A stretch of 64,000 nt of DNA from Myxococcus dinghuensis (lineage in GTDB: Bacteria; Myxococcota; Myxococcia; Myxococcales; Myxococcaceae): assembly GCF_024198235.1 (NCBI RefSeq), contig NZ_JAKCFB010000001.1, forward strand, positions 62,001 through 126,000, in the 5' to 3' direction. The notes beneath the pieces were generated by a model. The model was given only the letters and a program-made list of their open reading frames with translations. It was not told where the DNA came from and ran no database searches. The position numbers were made by a program, and so were the translations under genes. Positions 7,476 through 16,900 of this stretch are shown piece after piece. Numbering within the stretch: position 1 is the first letter of the stretch; the number at the start of each line of letters is the position of its first letter.

Positions 7476-8696
7476 ATGGATGCGCTCATCACGGCGGCGG
7501 CCCGGGCACTGGGGGAGGGAGACCCGCTGGGGGCACTCCAGCGCGTGGCACTCCGGGAGGACGCGCCTGCGTTGGCCGTGAGGGGCATCGCCATGGCGCA
7601 GATGGGGGTGTTCGCGAAGGCGACGCAGCTCCTGCGGCGCGCGGCTCGGGCCTACGGCTCCAGTGACGCCCTCGCGCGGGCTCGCTGCAACGTCGCGGAG
7701 GCGGAGGTGGCGCTCGCGTCTCGGGACTTCGGAGGCGCCGACCTCACGCTCGGCGAAGCGCTTCGCACGTTCCTTCTCCATGGTGACTCGCGGAACGCGC
7801 GCTACACGCGGTTGTTGCAGGCGCGGCGAGCCCTGTTGCTGGGACGCGTCGACGAGGCCGCGCGGGCCATGGCCGAGCTCGACCTCCTGGGTGCATCCGC
7901 GATGACACTGGCTGTCGCGCATCTGCTGGAACTCGAGGTGGCGCTGCGGCGAGGGGCCACCCGTGCGGCCCGCGTCGCACTCGAACACGCGCGGAGCGCC
8001 GCTGGACGTGCGCGCATCCCCTCGCTCGACGCCGAGGTCGAGCATGCCGCTCGTGTCCTGAGCCTCCCCGCCGCGCGAGTCATCGCCCGGGGGGAGGCGA
8101 GGCTGGTCGGGCTCGATGAGGTCGAGGCGCTGCCAGGCTCGGGGCACCTCGTCGTCAACGCCTGCCGGCGAACGGTCCACGCGCGCGGGCGCGTCGTGAC
8201 GCTGTCCACTCGCCCCGTGCTGTTCGAACTCCTGCGCGTCCTGGCCGAGCGCTGGCCTGGTGCGGCCTCGCGAGATGACTTCGCCTGGCGCGTCTTCGGA
8301 GCGCGGCGCGTGAATGCATCTCATCGCGTGCGCCTGCGAGTCGAGCTGGGCCGCCTGAGAGCGCAGTTGCGCGACCTGGCGGAGATCCGGGCAACCCCGC
8401 TCGGCTTCATCCTGGCTCCGCGGGAATCGATGGAGGTGCGGGTCCTCGCGCCACCCATCGAGGGAGCGGGTGGTGGGGTGTTGGCGCTGCTCGCGGACGG
8501 CGAACATTGGTCGACTTCGTCGCTCGCGCTCGCGCTCGGTGCAAGTCAACGCACGGTGCAACGCGTCCTCTCCGCGCTGGCGGAGGACGGACAGGTCCGC
8601 GCGCTCGGCGGTGGCCGCGCGCGACGCTGGGTGGCGCCTCCTGTCAGTGGCTTCACGACGACGTTGTTACTCCCGACTTCCACCCTCTTCGAGTAG
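7476..8696 (+). CDS. Transcriptional regulator with OmpR-like and second winged-helix domains
   Basis: A 406-aa protein. The first ~210 residues are alanine-rich helices of TPR type. About residues 225-310 resemble an OmpR/PhoB-type winged helix (RTVHARGRVVTLSTRPVL, then RVRLRVELGRLR and TPLGFIL). About residues 325-390 form a second winged helix (LALALGASQRTVQRVLSAL). It lacks a receiver domain, so it is not a classical response regulator. Start: ATG 7476 has GGAGG 9 nt upstream, whereas ATG 7467 abuts it; the frame is open far upstream but those codons overlap the DUF899 promoter. It is divergent from DUF899 and followed after 26 nt by a beta-propeller gene, so it probably regulates one or both. 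Confidence 0.75.
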   Translation: MDALITAAARALGEGDPLGALQRVALREDAPALAVRGIAMAQMGVFAKATQLLRRAARAYGSSDALARARCNVAEAEVALASRDFGGADLTLGEALRTFLLHGDSRNARYTRLLQARRALLLGRVDEAARAMAELDLLGASAMTLAVAHLLELEVALRRGATRAARVALEHARSAAGRARIPSLDAEVEHAARVLSLPAARVIARGEARLVGLDEVEALPGSGHLVVNACRRTVHARGRVVTLSTRPVLFELLRVLAERWPGAASRDDFAWRVFGARRVNASHRVRLRVELGRLRAQLRDLAEIRATPLGFILAPRESMEVRVLAPPIEGAGGGVLALLADGEHWSTSSLALALGASQRTVQRVLSALAEDGQVRALGGGRARRWVAPPVSGFTTTLLLPTSTLFE

Positions 8697-8722
8697 AGCG
8701 GGGCGAGGGCCGGAGCACGGAC

Positions 8723-9394
8723 ATGGACAAGACGCGGAGCGAGGCGGAGGAAGAGGTACAGCCAGCGGAGATTCTCCGTGAGTACGGCCCATTCGATGCC
8801 GCCTCGCGTGTCCATGGCGTGACGTATGACGGCGCGAACGTCTGGTTCGCCGGGGGCGAGACGCTTCAGGCCTTCGACCCGGTGAGCGGCGCGCCCGTGC
8901 GCACCCTCGACGTTCCATGCGACGCGGGGACCGCCTTCGATGGCCGGCATCTCTTTCAGCTCGGAGAGGGCGTCATCCGGAAGATCGACCCTGGGACGGG
9001 ACAGGTGCTGAAGGTCGTGCCTGCCCCTGGCCATGGCAACGACTCGGGGCTCACCTGGGCCGAGGGGTTTCTATGGGTGGGGCAGTTTCGTGGCCGGGTG
9101 ATTCATCAAATCGACCCCGAGACGGGCGCGGTCCTGCGCACCATCGAATCCAAGCGCTTCGTCACTGGCGTGACGTGGGTGGAGGGCGAGTTGTGGCATG
9201 GCACCGCGGAAGGTGATTCGAGTGACATCCGACGAATCGACCCGAAAGACGGTCGCGTGCTGGTCCGGCTCACGCTGCCGGAGGGCATGACCGTCACGGG
9301 GCTCGAGTCGGACGGCGGCGACATCTTCTACGCGGGTGGGGGGCCGAGCCGCACGGTTCGCGCCGTGAAGAGGCCCCGGCGCCCGCGCCGCTGA
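8723..9394 (+). CDS. Glutamine cyclotransferase-like beta-propeller protein
   Basis: A 223-aa protein built of repeating beta-propeller blades, each with a GxxWxG-type strand and an IDPxTGxVLxxI turn (VRKIDP, HQIDPETGAVLRT, RRIDPKDGRVLVR). This is the pattern of Q-cyclase/YncE-like proteins. No signal peptide is visible, so it is probably cytoplasmic. The catalytic residues of glutaminyl cyclases cannot be confirmed, and it may be a non-enzymatic propeller. ATG 8723 has GGAG 7-8 nt upstream and lies 26 nt after the regulator stop, which suggests a shared transcript. Confidence 0.68.
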   Translation: MDKTRSEAEEEVQPAEILREYGPFDAASRVHGVTYDGANVWFAGGETLQAFDPVSGAPVRTLDVPCDAGTAFDGRHLFQLGEGVIRKIDPGTGQVLKVVPAPGHGNDSGLTWAEGFLWVGQFRGRVIHQIDPETGAVLRTIESKRFVTGVTWVEGELWHGTAEGDSSDIRRIDPKDGRVLVRLTLPEGMTVTGLESDGGDIFYAGGGPSRTVRAVKRPRRPRR

Positions 9395-9633
9395 CGTCGT
9401 GACTCCAGGCTGTCCCTGGTGCTGCGTTCGTGGCCTACGCCCTGGAACCGGACGCATGGGTGTGTATGCCGGAAACCCGCGTCGGGCGTCCTCCCAGGAT
9501 GGAGGGTGAGCGCCGAGGCAGCTCCATGCCGCAAGGGGGCCTGCCGCCCTCTGGCAACGCCGCGACCCGGTTCGTTTCGGGGCTCCGGAAAGAGGGCCGG
9601 GCACCCACCTCCTTCGCACGAGGAGTCTCCGCC

Positions 9634-10629
9634 ATGAACATGAAGGTCAGGGTGCCGTTGATGCTCGCGTTGTGGGTGGTAGGTCTCGTGGGCGCGAGTT
9701 GCACGAAGTCGGAGGCGGTCTCTGAGCCTGGGGTGTTCGCTCAGCCCATCGGAGCCCTCGCCGCGCTCCTGGAGGCCGGGTACGTCTATCCGGAAGTCGG
9801 AACGAGATACGCGACCCGGTTGCGAGACAACCTCGCCCAGGGGGCCTATCGCGAGTACGTGGCTCAAGCCGATCTGGCCATGCGCTTGACGTCCGACCTC
9901 CAGGCGGTCTCTCCCGATGGACACCTGCGAGTCGTGACGACCGAGCAGGGGCCGAGCGCTGGTGGCCCTCCTCGCCCCGAGCCTGTTTCGGAGGCCAGAT
10001 GGCTCTCGGAGGGGATCGCCCATATCCGTATCAACGGGTTCCCCGGTGATGACGCGACCGTCGAGCGCGTGGACCAGTTCATGAAGGAGCACGCGACGGC
10101 TCGGGTGCTCATCATCGATGCCCGGACGCATGGTGGTGGGGGCACGCGGGAGATGAACGTCCTGCTGCCCTATCTCTTCGACCAGGAGACGGTCCTGGCG
10201 TACATGGACGCTCCCGAACGCAACCTCGAGCTCAGGTGCCTGCCGCCCGCGGACCCCACGCTGCGAGAGGTGCAAGGTCCCGAGGGCATCTATCGACGAG
10301 CCCACCTGGTCCGGCCCAATCCCGACGAGTCCCGACTGTTTGGAGCGCAGGTGTTCTATCTCACCTCGAAGCGGACCGCGTCCGCGGCGGAGCACCTGGC
10401 GTTGGCGCTCCAGCGCACGGGACGCGCCACGCTGGTCGGAGAGCCCACGGCGGGCGCCAACCACTTCTCCTGCCTGCGAGAGCTTGGAGACGGGCTGGCC
10501 GTGGTCCTTCCCGTGGGAAGGACCGTGGACCCAGACACGGAGCAGGATTGGGAGGGCGTGGGCATCCTCCCCGACATCGAGGTTCCCGCCGATGACGCGC
10601 TGGAGGAGGTGCTCGCGCGCGTCAAGTGA
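9634..10629 (+). CDS. S41 family peptidase, putative lipoprotein
   Basis: A 331-aa protein with a signal sequence ending VGASC (Cys23), an acceptable though imperfect lipobox, so it is probably membrane-anchored outside the cytoplasm. The rest matches the tail-specific protease/IRBP family (S41): an N-terminal helical part, the VSPDGHLRVV turn, GIAHIRINGF, LIIDARTHGGGG and the nucleophile region TSKRTASAAEH (candidate Ser250), followed by LVGEPTAGANH. It has no PDZ domain, as in the short S41 subgroup. AGGAG ends 8 nt before ATG 9634; the frame extends 68 codons further upstream but without a ribosome site or signal peptide. The 239 bp before it show no gene. Confidence 0.86.
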   Translation: MNMKVRVPLMLALWVVGLVGASCTKSEAVSEPGVFAQPIGALAALLEAGYVYPEVGTRYATRLRDNLAQGAYREYVAQADLAMRLTSDLQAVSPDGHLRVVTTEQGPSAGGPPRPEPVSEARWLSEGIAHIRINGFPGDDATVERVDQFMKEHATARVLIIDARTHGGGGTREMNVLLPYLFDQETVLAYMDAPERNLELRCLPPADPTLREVQGPEGIYRRAHLVRPNPDESRLFGAQVFYLTSKRTASAAEHLALALQRTGRATLVGEPTAGANHFSCLRELGDGLAVVLPVGRTVDPDTEQDWEGVGILPDIEVPADDALEEVLARVK

Positions 10630-10636
10630 CACGGGG

Positions 10637-10666
10637 GCGGGTCGGCGTCACTGCTCGTCGACCCGC
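10637..10666. terminator. Hairpin between convergent genes
   Basis: GCGGGTCG (10637-10644) pairs with CGACCCGC (10659-10666) over a 14-nt loop. It sits just past the S41 peptidase stop and overlaps the last codons of the convergent TIGR04141 gene, where a bidirectional terminator would be expected. No T-tract. Confidence 0.35.
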
Positions 10667-12240
10667 AACAGCGAGACCTTGTAGCCCATCCGAGTCAACC
10701 GGTCCGAGGCGTGGCTGAGGCTGAGCTGGCTGAAGAACGGCAGGGACAGCGGCCACTGCGCGTTCGGTTTGGTGATGATGGCGAAGACGACCTCGAAGTC
10801 CCTGGCCACGGGCTGCTCCTTCGGAATGAGCGCCGCGAGCTTCGGGCTGGTTGCGGCGACGAGGTTTCGTGCCTGGAGCCGGAGGTCCTCATCCATGAGG
10901 AAGGACTCCGCGGCGACGACGCCCTGAGAGAAGAGGTGGCTCAGGGTGGCCGACTTGGTCCTGCGCTTCACGTGGACGAGCTGCCGGTCCCGGGTGAACA
11001 GATCGCAGACCTCGATGCGACTCGTGGCGCCCTTCACCTGCGCGTTCTTGCGGTCCATCAAGGCCAAGGCCTTGTTCCCCGTGGCGACTCGAATGTTGAA
11101 GTCGTCCTCCCGCTCGCTTGGCTGGGCGGGAGGGAGCACCAGGGTCGCTGGGTTGATCTGCCGAACCTTGTCCTGGATCCTCCCCGCGAAGCTCCGAGCG
11201 ACACGGAACCACTCGCCACTGGAGAGGACGTACAGCTCATCTCGTTGCTCCATTTCGAGCACGATGGAGTCGTAGATGCGCCACTTGGAGATTGGGGCGG
11301 TGCCACCCGTGTGGTGGAACTGGAGTTGATGCTTCTTCAGCTGGCTCAGGGAGACCTGGCCTGGGTCCTTCAGTGTCTTCAGATAGTCCTCGACGAGGAG
11401 GTCATATCGGGGGACGGGGGCCTTCTCGGTCGAGAACGAGAACCCCTCCAGCAACTCCGAATCGATGACTTCTGGCGGCGCGATGTGGAGCGTGTCGAGC
11501 TGGTTTTGTCGAAGCTGCTCGACCAGCGAGGCATCCAGGGTATCGACCAGGGCCGGGTCACGAATCGCCCGCAGGTGGTCGAACCACGGGAACGACTTCT
11601 TGTACTCCTGACTCTTGTACGCCTTCAGCAGCGCCTTGCACTTGGCGCCAATGTCCTCGACCTGGAGCTTGGCGCTCAACCAGAGCGAGTCCGACCCCAC
11701 GAGCCGGGTCGCCAGGCGGGGGTCGAGCGGCTTGCCCGTCAGGAGTCGGAGGATGTCCTGGTTGACGTTGATGGAGAAGGTCTCCAGCGGCGTCCCCCGA
11801 CTGGCCTGCCGCCGCGTGTGGAGCGTGAGCTCCTCCACCGTCCGTGCGTCGATGCTCCGCAACTGGCTCGGGTCCACCGAGTTCAGGACGACGCGGAGTC
11901 CGAAGTCCCGCTCGAAGCAGTCGGGACGTAACAGGCTGCGCCCGTGTCCGAACGTCACGGCGAAAAGGCGCTTGGATTCGCTGACGAAGAGGACCGCCAT
12001 GATGTTGGTGCTCAGGGGCGCCGACGGTTTGCTCGCCAGTCCCTCCGCGATGAAGTCCAGCCAGACAGGGGAGCGGGACTTCTTCGATTGATAGAAGAAG
12101 TCCGCGGAGTAGGGGAGTTGGGGAGACGTCGGGACCTGCTTCGTCGCGGAGTCCTGCTTGAGGCAATCGGCCGTGGTGAGGCCCTCCTTGATCAAGAGGA
12201 CGTTGAGATGCCTGACGCGGACCGCGCTGGATGTGGCCAT
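10648..12240 (-). CDS. TIGR04141/DUF6119 sporadically distributed protein
   Basis: A 530-aa soluble protein recognisable as the TIGR04141 ('sporadically distributed') family. Seen: the N-terminal LNVLLIKEG strand, FGHGRSLLRPDCFERDFGLRVVLN, the central KWRIYDSIVLEMEQRDELYVL.. SGEWFRVA block and the most conserved part IEVCDLFTRDRQLVHVK (E410, D413, K425), followed by SHLFSQG. The last block looks like a PD-(D/E)xK-type nuclease core with His in the third acidic position; that reading is inference. The function is unknown, and a patchy distribution is typical of defence or mobile genes. ATG 12240 has AGGAG 5 nt upstream, so it is preferred over GTG 12246. Codon use looks somewhat less GC-biased than in neighbours. 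It is divergent from a LuxR-type regulator. Confidence 0.8.
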   Translation of the reverse strand: MATSSAVRVRHLNVLLIKEGLTTADCLKQDSATKQVPTSPQLPYSADFFYQSKKSRSPVWLDFIAEGLASKPSAPLSTNIMAVLFVSESKRLFAVTFGHGRSLLRPDCFERDFGLRVVLNSVDPSQLRSIDARTVEELTLHTRRQASRGTPLETFSINVNQDILRLLTGKPLDPRLATRLVGSDSLWLSAKLQVEDIGAKCKALLKAYKSQEYKKSFPWFDHLRAIRDPALVDTLDASLVEQLRQNQLDTLHIAPPEVIDSELLEGFSFSTEKAPVPRYDLLVEDYLKTLKDPGQVSLSQLKKHQLQFHHTGGTAPISKWRIYDSIVLEMEQRDELYVLSSGEWFRVARSFAGRIQDKVRQINPATLVLPPAQPSEREDDFNIRVATGNKALALMDRKNAQVKGATSRIEVCDLFTRDRQLVHVKRRTKSATLSHLFSQGVVAAESFLMDEDLRLQARNLVAATSPKLAALIPKEQPVARDFEVVFAIITKPNAQWPLSLPFFSQLSLSHASDRLTRMGYKVSLLRVDEQ

Positions 12241-12337
12241 CTTCACTCCTGTGTCTGGGAATCGAAATGTCGGGTGAGCGACAGCGAGGTCTTGCGCCGC
12301 TGGCGGACAGGGAAGGATTCTGGAGTCAAGCCCTGAG

Positions 12338-12363
12338 CTGTCCCCCTGGCGGGGGAGGGACAG
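12338..12363. promoter_or_regulatory. Hairpin/inverted repeat between divergent genes
   Basis: CCCCC (12342-12346) and GGGGG (12351-12355) enclose a TGGC loop, extended by CTGT/ACAG outer arms with an asymmetric AGGG bulge. It lies in the 202-bp gap between the TIGR04141 gene and the LuxR-type gene, about 80 nt before the latter. Operator or leader hairpin; function unknown. Confidence 0.25.
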
Positions 12364-12442
12364 GCATTCAGGGGATGTCTATGGATGGACCGGTCAGCAG
12401 GGCGGTCTCGCGGACGGGTTTGACCAGAAAGGACGGATGTAC

Positions 12443-13534
12443 ATGCCGGTGAACTTCAGCGCACGCGAATGGATGCTCAGGGAACGCGTCATCGAGGCCT
12501 TCCACAGCGACTTGTCCCTCTCCACGGCGCTCGAGGCGGCCCGGATCCCGCTCCTCGAACTGCTACCCGCTGACCACATGGCGATGTGCCTCATGACGCT
12601 CGGATTGAGCGTGGAGTTCAAATGGCTGGTCCCTGGCCATCGACTCACGCTGCTGGACGAGTACCCCAAGTGGGTCGACTCCGATTTCGTCCGAGCGCCG
12701 ATCTTCGCTCGACCCAATACAGCCATTCGGGATTCGGAGATGCTCTCCCGTCGCGCGCTGGAGCACAGCGCCTTGTACCAACGGAGCCGAGAGCTGGAAC
12801 TGCGTCTGGAGCACGTCATGGCGATGCTGCTGCCGGTGCCTCCTGCGCAATGTGCTGCTTTCGCCTTGTACCGGGATCGCCGGCGCCCCTTCTCCGAGAA
12901 GGACTCCGCCATGCTGACGAGCTTCGCGCGGCACATGGTGAACATGGTGCGCAACTGTCGCGACATGCAGGTCGCCACGTCCGGGGTACGTCTCCTGGAG
13001 GAACTCCACGGACGTGACGATGCCGCCTTCATCGTGGTGTCGCAGCCCTCGCGCGAGGTGCTGCGTTCGCGTCGCGCTGCCACGTTGTTCGAGAAGTGGT
13101 TCACTCCCTCGGACCTGCATGCCTCGGGAATCCCTGAGGTGCTGCATGAGCGCCTCGTCGCGTTGCCGGGTATGGATGCGGACTCGCGCCTGGACGCGAG
13201 TCTCTGGGTGTCGCTCCATGGCGACACCTACCGGGCCGTGAGATTCATCGAGCTGCCCGCGGAGGGAGATGCGCCTCGCCAGTGGGCGCTCGTCCTGTAC
13301 GAGATTCCCGTCTCGATTCCCCTCCCGGAGGTGTTGCGTCGGCAGCTCACGGCACGGCAGACCGAAATCGCGAAGGGTGTCCTCCGGAATTGGTCCAACC
13401 GGACCATCGCCAATGAGTTGAGGCTCTCGGAGGAGACGGTGAAGACACACATGGGGGACATCTTCGAGCGACTCAGCATCGACAGCCGGCTCGACCTCTT
13501 CTACCAGGCGACGTACCTCAACAGGCCCATTTGA
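12443..13534 (+). CDS. LuxR-type transcriptional regulator
   Basis: A 363-aa protein whose C-terminus (about residues 305-360) is a GerE/LuxR helix-turn-helix: LTARQTEIAKGVLRNWSNRT, then IANELRLSEETVKTHMGDIF. The N-terminal 180 residues resemble a GAF-like sensor (LELLPADHMAMC, FALYRDRRRPFSEKD) and there is no receiver domain, so it should respond to a ligand or protein rather than to phosphorylation. AAAGGA ends 9 nt before ATG 12443; the ATG at 12437 is only 3 nt from it. It is divergent from the TIGR04141 gene. Its targets are unknown. Confidence 0.82.
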   Translation: MPVNFSAREWMLRERVIEAFHSDLSLSTALEAARIPLLELLPADHMAMCLMTLGLSVEFKWLVPGHRLTLLDEYPKWVDSDFVRAPIFARPNTAIRDSEMLSRRALEHSALYQRSRELELRLEHVMAMLLPVPPAQCAAFALYRDRRRPFSEKDSAMLTSFARHMVNMVRNCRDMQVATSGVRLLEELHGRDDAAFIVVSQPSREVLRSRRAATLFEKWFTPSDLHASGIPEVLHERLVALPGMDADSRLDASLWVSLHGDTYRAVRFIELPAEGDAPRQWALVLYEIPVSIPLPEVLRRQLTARQTEIAKGVLRNWSNRTIANELRLSEETVKTHMGDIFERLSIDSRLDLFYQATYLNRPI

Positions 13535-13570
13535 GGAACCCCGTGCGGGGCCTCTGTCGCTGCGGCGACA
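13533..13570. terminator. Two small stem-loops between convergent genes
   Basis: GAGG-aa-CCCC / GGGG-CCTC (13533-13554) is followed at once by TGTCGC-tgcg-GCGACA (13555-13570), directly after the LuxR-type stop and before the convergent DUF3892 gene. Probably a bidirectional end of transcription; neither stem has a T-tract. Confidence 0.35.
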
Positions 13571-13604
13571 TGGGAACTCGAATGGACAGCCCATTGCCTG
13601 CTCC

Positions 13605-13865
13605 TCAGAACCGAGGCAACTCGAGCAGGTTGTCCGTGAGGACGCCGTTGGCCTTCGTCCTCAAATAGGGGGGCCTTGCGTTGACGACCTCGACCTTCAC
13701 CACGCCAGAGGCCGCGGCCACTCGCGCATCTCCTCCCGCGCGGATCCACTGCACCATCTCCTCGCGGCTGGCCTCGCCGGCCGTGATGCCATCCCTCCAG
13801 CGGACCCAGGTGATGTGCTCATGGAGCACCCCGCCGTCGAGATGAATCTGGACGATGTGACGCAT
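13605..13865 (-). CDS. DUF3892 domain protein
   Basis: An 86-aa protein that is essentially one DUF3892 domain: ITWVRWRDGITAGEASREEM, then VQWI, a Val-rich strand (VVKVEVV) and the closing PYLRTKANGVLTDNLLELPRF, split here between adjacent residues 65-86. The function of this small widespread family is unknown. ATG 13865 is chosen because a near-perfect GGGAGGAG ends 5 nt upstream; ATG 13880 would destroy that site. It is alone between the LuxR-type gene (convergent) and the heparinase-like gene. Confidence 0.82.
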   Translation of the reverse strand: MRHIVQIHLDGGVLHEHITWVRWRDGITAGEASREEMVQWIRAGGDARVAAASGVVKVEVVNARPPYLRTKANGVLTDNLLELPRF

Positions 13866-13977
13866 GCCGTCTCCTCCCATTCGAGTCTCGATTCGAATGG
13901 GAGGATCGTTCGTCCCGGTCGAGGCTGTCTGTACCTCTGGAGTGGTAGGTCCCCGAGTCTCCGCGGGTTGCGGTCCG

Positions 13978-16900
13978 TCACGGCCCCCAGACGGGGCCGC
14001 TCCCGGTGACGCTCATGGGCTGCACGGTGGTTCGCAGGGGCGCAAGGGTGACCGGTCCGCTGGCGGCGTAGCCGAAGCTTCCGCCGGTGCTCGTGATTCC
14101 CTTCTCGAGCTGGACCACCGCGCTGCCACGGGTCGGGTGGCTCATCGTCACGGTGTACGTGGTCGACGTCTCGGCGAGCGTGAGCGTGAGCGCCGAGCCG
14201 GTGGTCACATCCCGGGCCTGGACCACGTGCAGGAAGTGGCTCACCACCTGCCCCTGGGTCTCGACCTCTCCACGGAACTGGCCCACCGGGTACGGATGGC
14301 TGCCATCGGCGCGGGCGGGGCCGCGCTCGTCGATGACCCGCCGGACCGGGCTCGCGGGCACCAGGGTGCTGACGCGCAGCTCCTGGCCCCCGCTGGTCGC
14401 GGACCAGGTGTTGCCCGTGAGCACCGGACTCTGCGGGAAGTGGACGATGAACGTCTTGTCCACCGAGGCGTCGTCATTCGCGCTCTCCACCCGGTCGAAC
14501 ACGACCAGCGCGTCGAGCGGACGCACGAACAGCGTCTCGCGCACCACCCGCCCCGCGTACGGATTGCCGACCTCCGCCTCGCGGTGCGCCCATTCGTCGT
14601 TCACGTCGTACACGCCCGTCAGGTCCACCGCCGCGTAGTTGGCCACCGCCGAGGACTCGAGGCGCAGCATCTGCGGCGCGTGGTGGTAGTAGCCCACCGT
14701 CCCCAGCCCCTCGAACAGGAGCGTGTTGTGGGCCACGGGCGACTCCGTCTCCACCACGCCGTTGCCGGCGTAGCCGACGATGTAATCGGCGTACCCCACC
14801 GTCTCGCGGAGCAGGAACTGGCCCGCCCGCCACAACTGGAAGTTGCCCGAGTCTCGGTGGGCATGGCCCGCGTTGGAGGTGACACCGAACTGCAGGTTCA
14901 CCATCGTCGCATCCGCCGCCCAGGCCGTCTTCGCGTACACCATGTTCAGACCCGGCGCGCGATAGTCGAGCGGAAGCGTCGACAGGTCCCTCGACGGCAC
15001 CGCCGCCAGCGTGTCGCTGTAGACGTACCGCACCATCCGGTCATCGATGGGGTGCCCGGTCATCTCCAGGAATCGCTTCGCGTAGCCGGCGATCGGCTGG
15101 TCGGACCACTCCTCGATGAGCGGGGCGAAATAGCTGCCCAGCGTGGTCTGTGCCGTGTTGCTGGGGTCCCACCGCGACAGCCAGCGCTCGTCGTCGTTGA
15201 AGGGGAAGGTCTCGTAGAGCGGGAACTGGCCCATGGGGCTCAGGCCGGGCGCCGTCGAGTAGATGGCCCAGAAGACCGTCTCCATGAAGTAGTCCGTCTG
15301 GTTCCACATGTCGTGGCCATACAGGCCCAGCGTGGTGAACGGCACCGTCATGTAGCCGAACGTCCGGCGGCCATACGTCGAGCCCTCGTGCGGCGCGCCA
15401 CCCGCCGCCGCGCCGTCCAGGTAGGGCTTCAGCGAGAAGTCCCACCGCGAGTTCATCGCGTACTGCAGGAGGTCGTCGGCGTAGGGCTGGTTCTCGTGCC
15501 AGCTCGCGATGGCCCACAGCAGGGAGTTGCGGAAGTAGCCCGTGTAGTAGTTGTTGCCCTCCATCCCGATGCCGCCCCAGGGATTGTCGTTGAGGGCCGA
15601 GATGACGAGGTTCCAGCGGTCCAGCAGCGTGGTGCGCTCCCCCGGCGAGAGGTGGGCGAAGCACCAGTCATAGGTGAGGATGATGCCCTCGCCGTACCAG
15701 CGGGCGGGGTCGCTCGACACCGTGTTCTCCGTGATGGGAATCTCGGTGTTCACCGCCCAGGTGATCGCGGCGCGACAGGACGCGGCGCTCCCGGTGATGA
15801 GCGAGTGCATCGCCGCGTCGAGCGCCTGCTCCGGTCCCTCCACGGTCGTCGCCGGCGTGTAGGGATTCAGCGCGAAATAGGCCTGGGCGCGCGCCAGCCG
15901 GTCTCCCGTGAACCAGATGCGCGGGTGGCTCACCGGGATGTCCAGCACCACCGGTGGGCCGTTGGCGATGGTGAGCGAGATGGGCGCCGAGGTGGCGAGG
16001 TTGCCGGCGCGATCCCTCGCCACCGCCGTCACGGAGAACGTGCCATTGCCGATCCGGGTGGTGGTGACGTTGATCCAATACGGATACGTGACGTCCTCCT
16101 GTCCGAAGTCCTGGCCGTCCACCCGCAACCGCACGCCCGCGAGCCTCACGTCGTCGTAGGCGTCGACCCGTATCTGGAGGGTGCCACCCACCGTCGCGCC
16201 GCTCGCGGGCGAGACGATCTGCACCTGCGGTGGGGTGGTGTCCGGCGGAGGCGCGCTCACGACGACGGTGATGGGCGTCGACGTGGTGACGTGGCCCGCG
16301 GCGTCGCGCGCCACGGCGGTCAACTGCCTGCTCCCGTAGGGTTGCAGGTTCTCCGTGTCGAGCGCCACCGACCAGGGCGCGGCCAGGTCCGCATCCCCCA
16401 CCTGCACCCCGTCCAATTCGACGTGCACGCGGGTGACCCCCACGTCGTCGGTCGCGCTCATCCGCACCACGAAGGGGCCGCTCACCGTGCTCCCGTCGGC
16501 GGGCAGGGTGAGCTGCACCTGGGGTGGAGAGGTGTCGATGATCTCGTTGTCGATGGTGATGCGAACGGGGGCGGAGGTCGTGAGGTTGCCCGCGGCGTCC
16601 CGGGCGTGGGCGGTCAGCACGTGGCCCCCGTTGCGGAGCAGGCGCGTGTCGAGCTGGGAGGAGGCGAGGTCACGACCGTCGATGCGCAACTGCACGGACG
16701 CCACGCCCACGTCGTCGCTCGCGCTCACCGCGACGGTGACGACGTCCTCCACCGTCGCGTTCGCCGCGGGTGAGGTGATGGCGACGGTGGGCGGCGTGGT
16801 GTCGCTGCGAGGGCCCGGGGCCGTGTACTCGAGGGTGAGGACCGGGCGGCGCTCCGGCTGGGTGGCCAGGGCGGTGAACAGCTTCGCCACCTTGCCCACC

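Noticed and set aside
13864..16773. 969-codon plus-strand frame opposite the heparinase-like gene
   Set aside because: Low-complexity His/Arg/Val-rich translation; the minus-strand frame has a signal peptide and recognisable domains.
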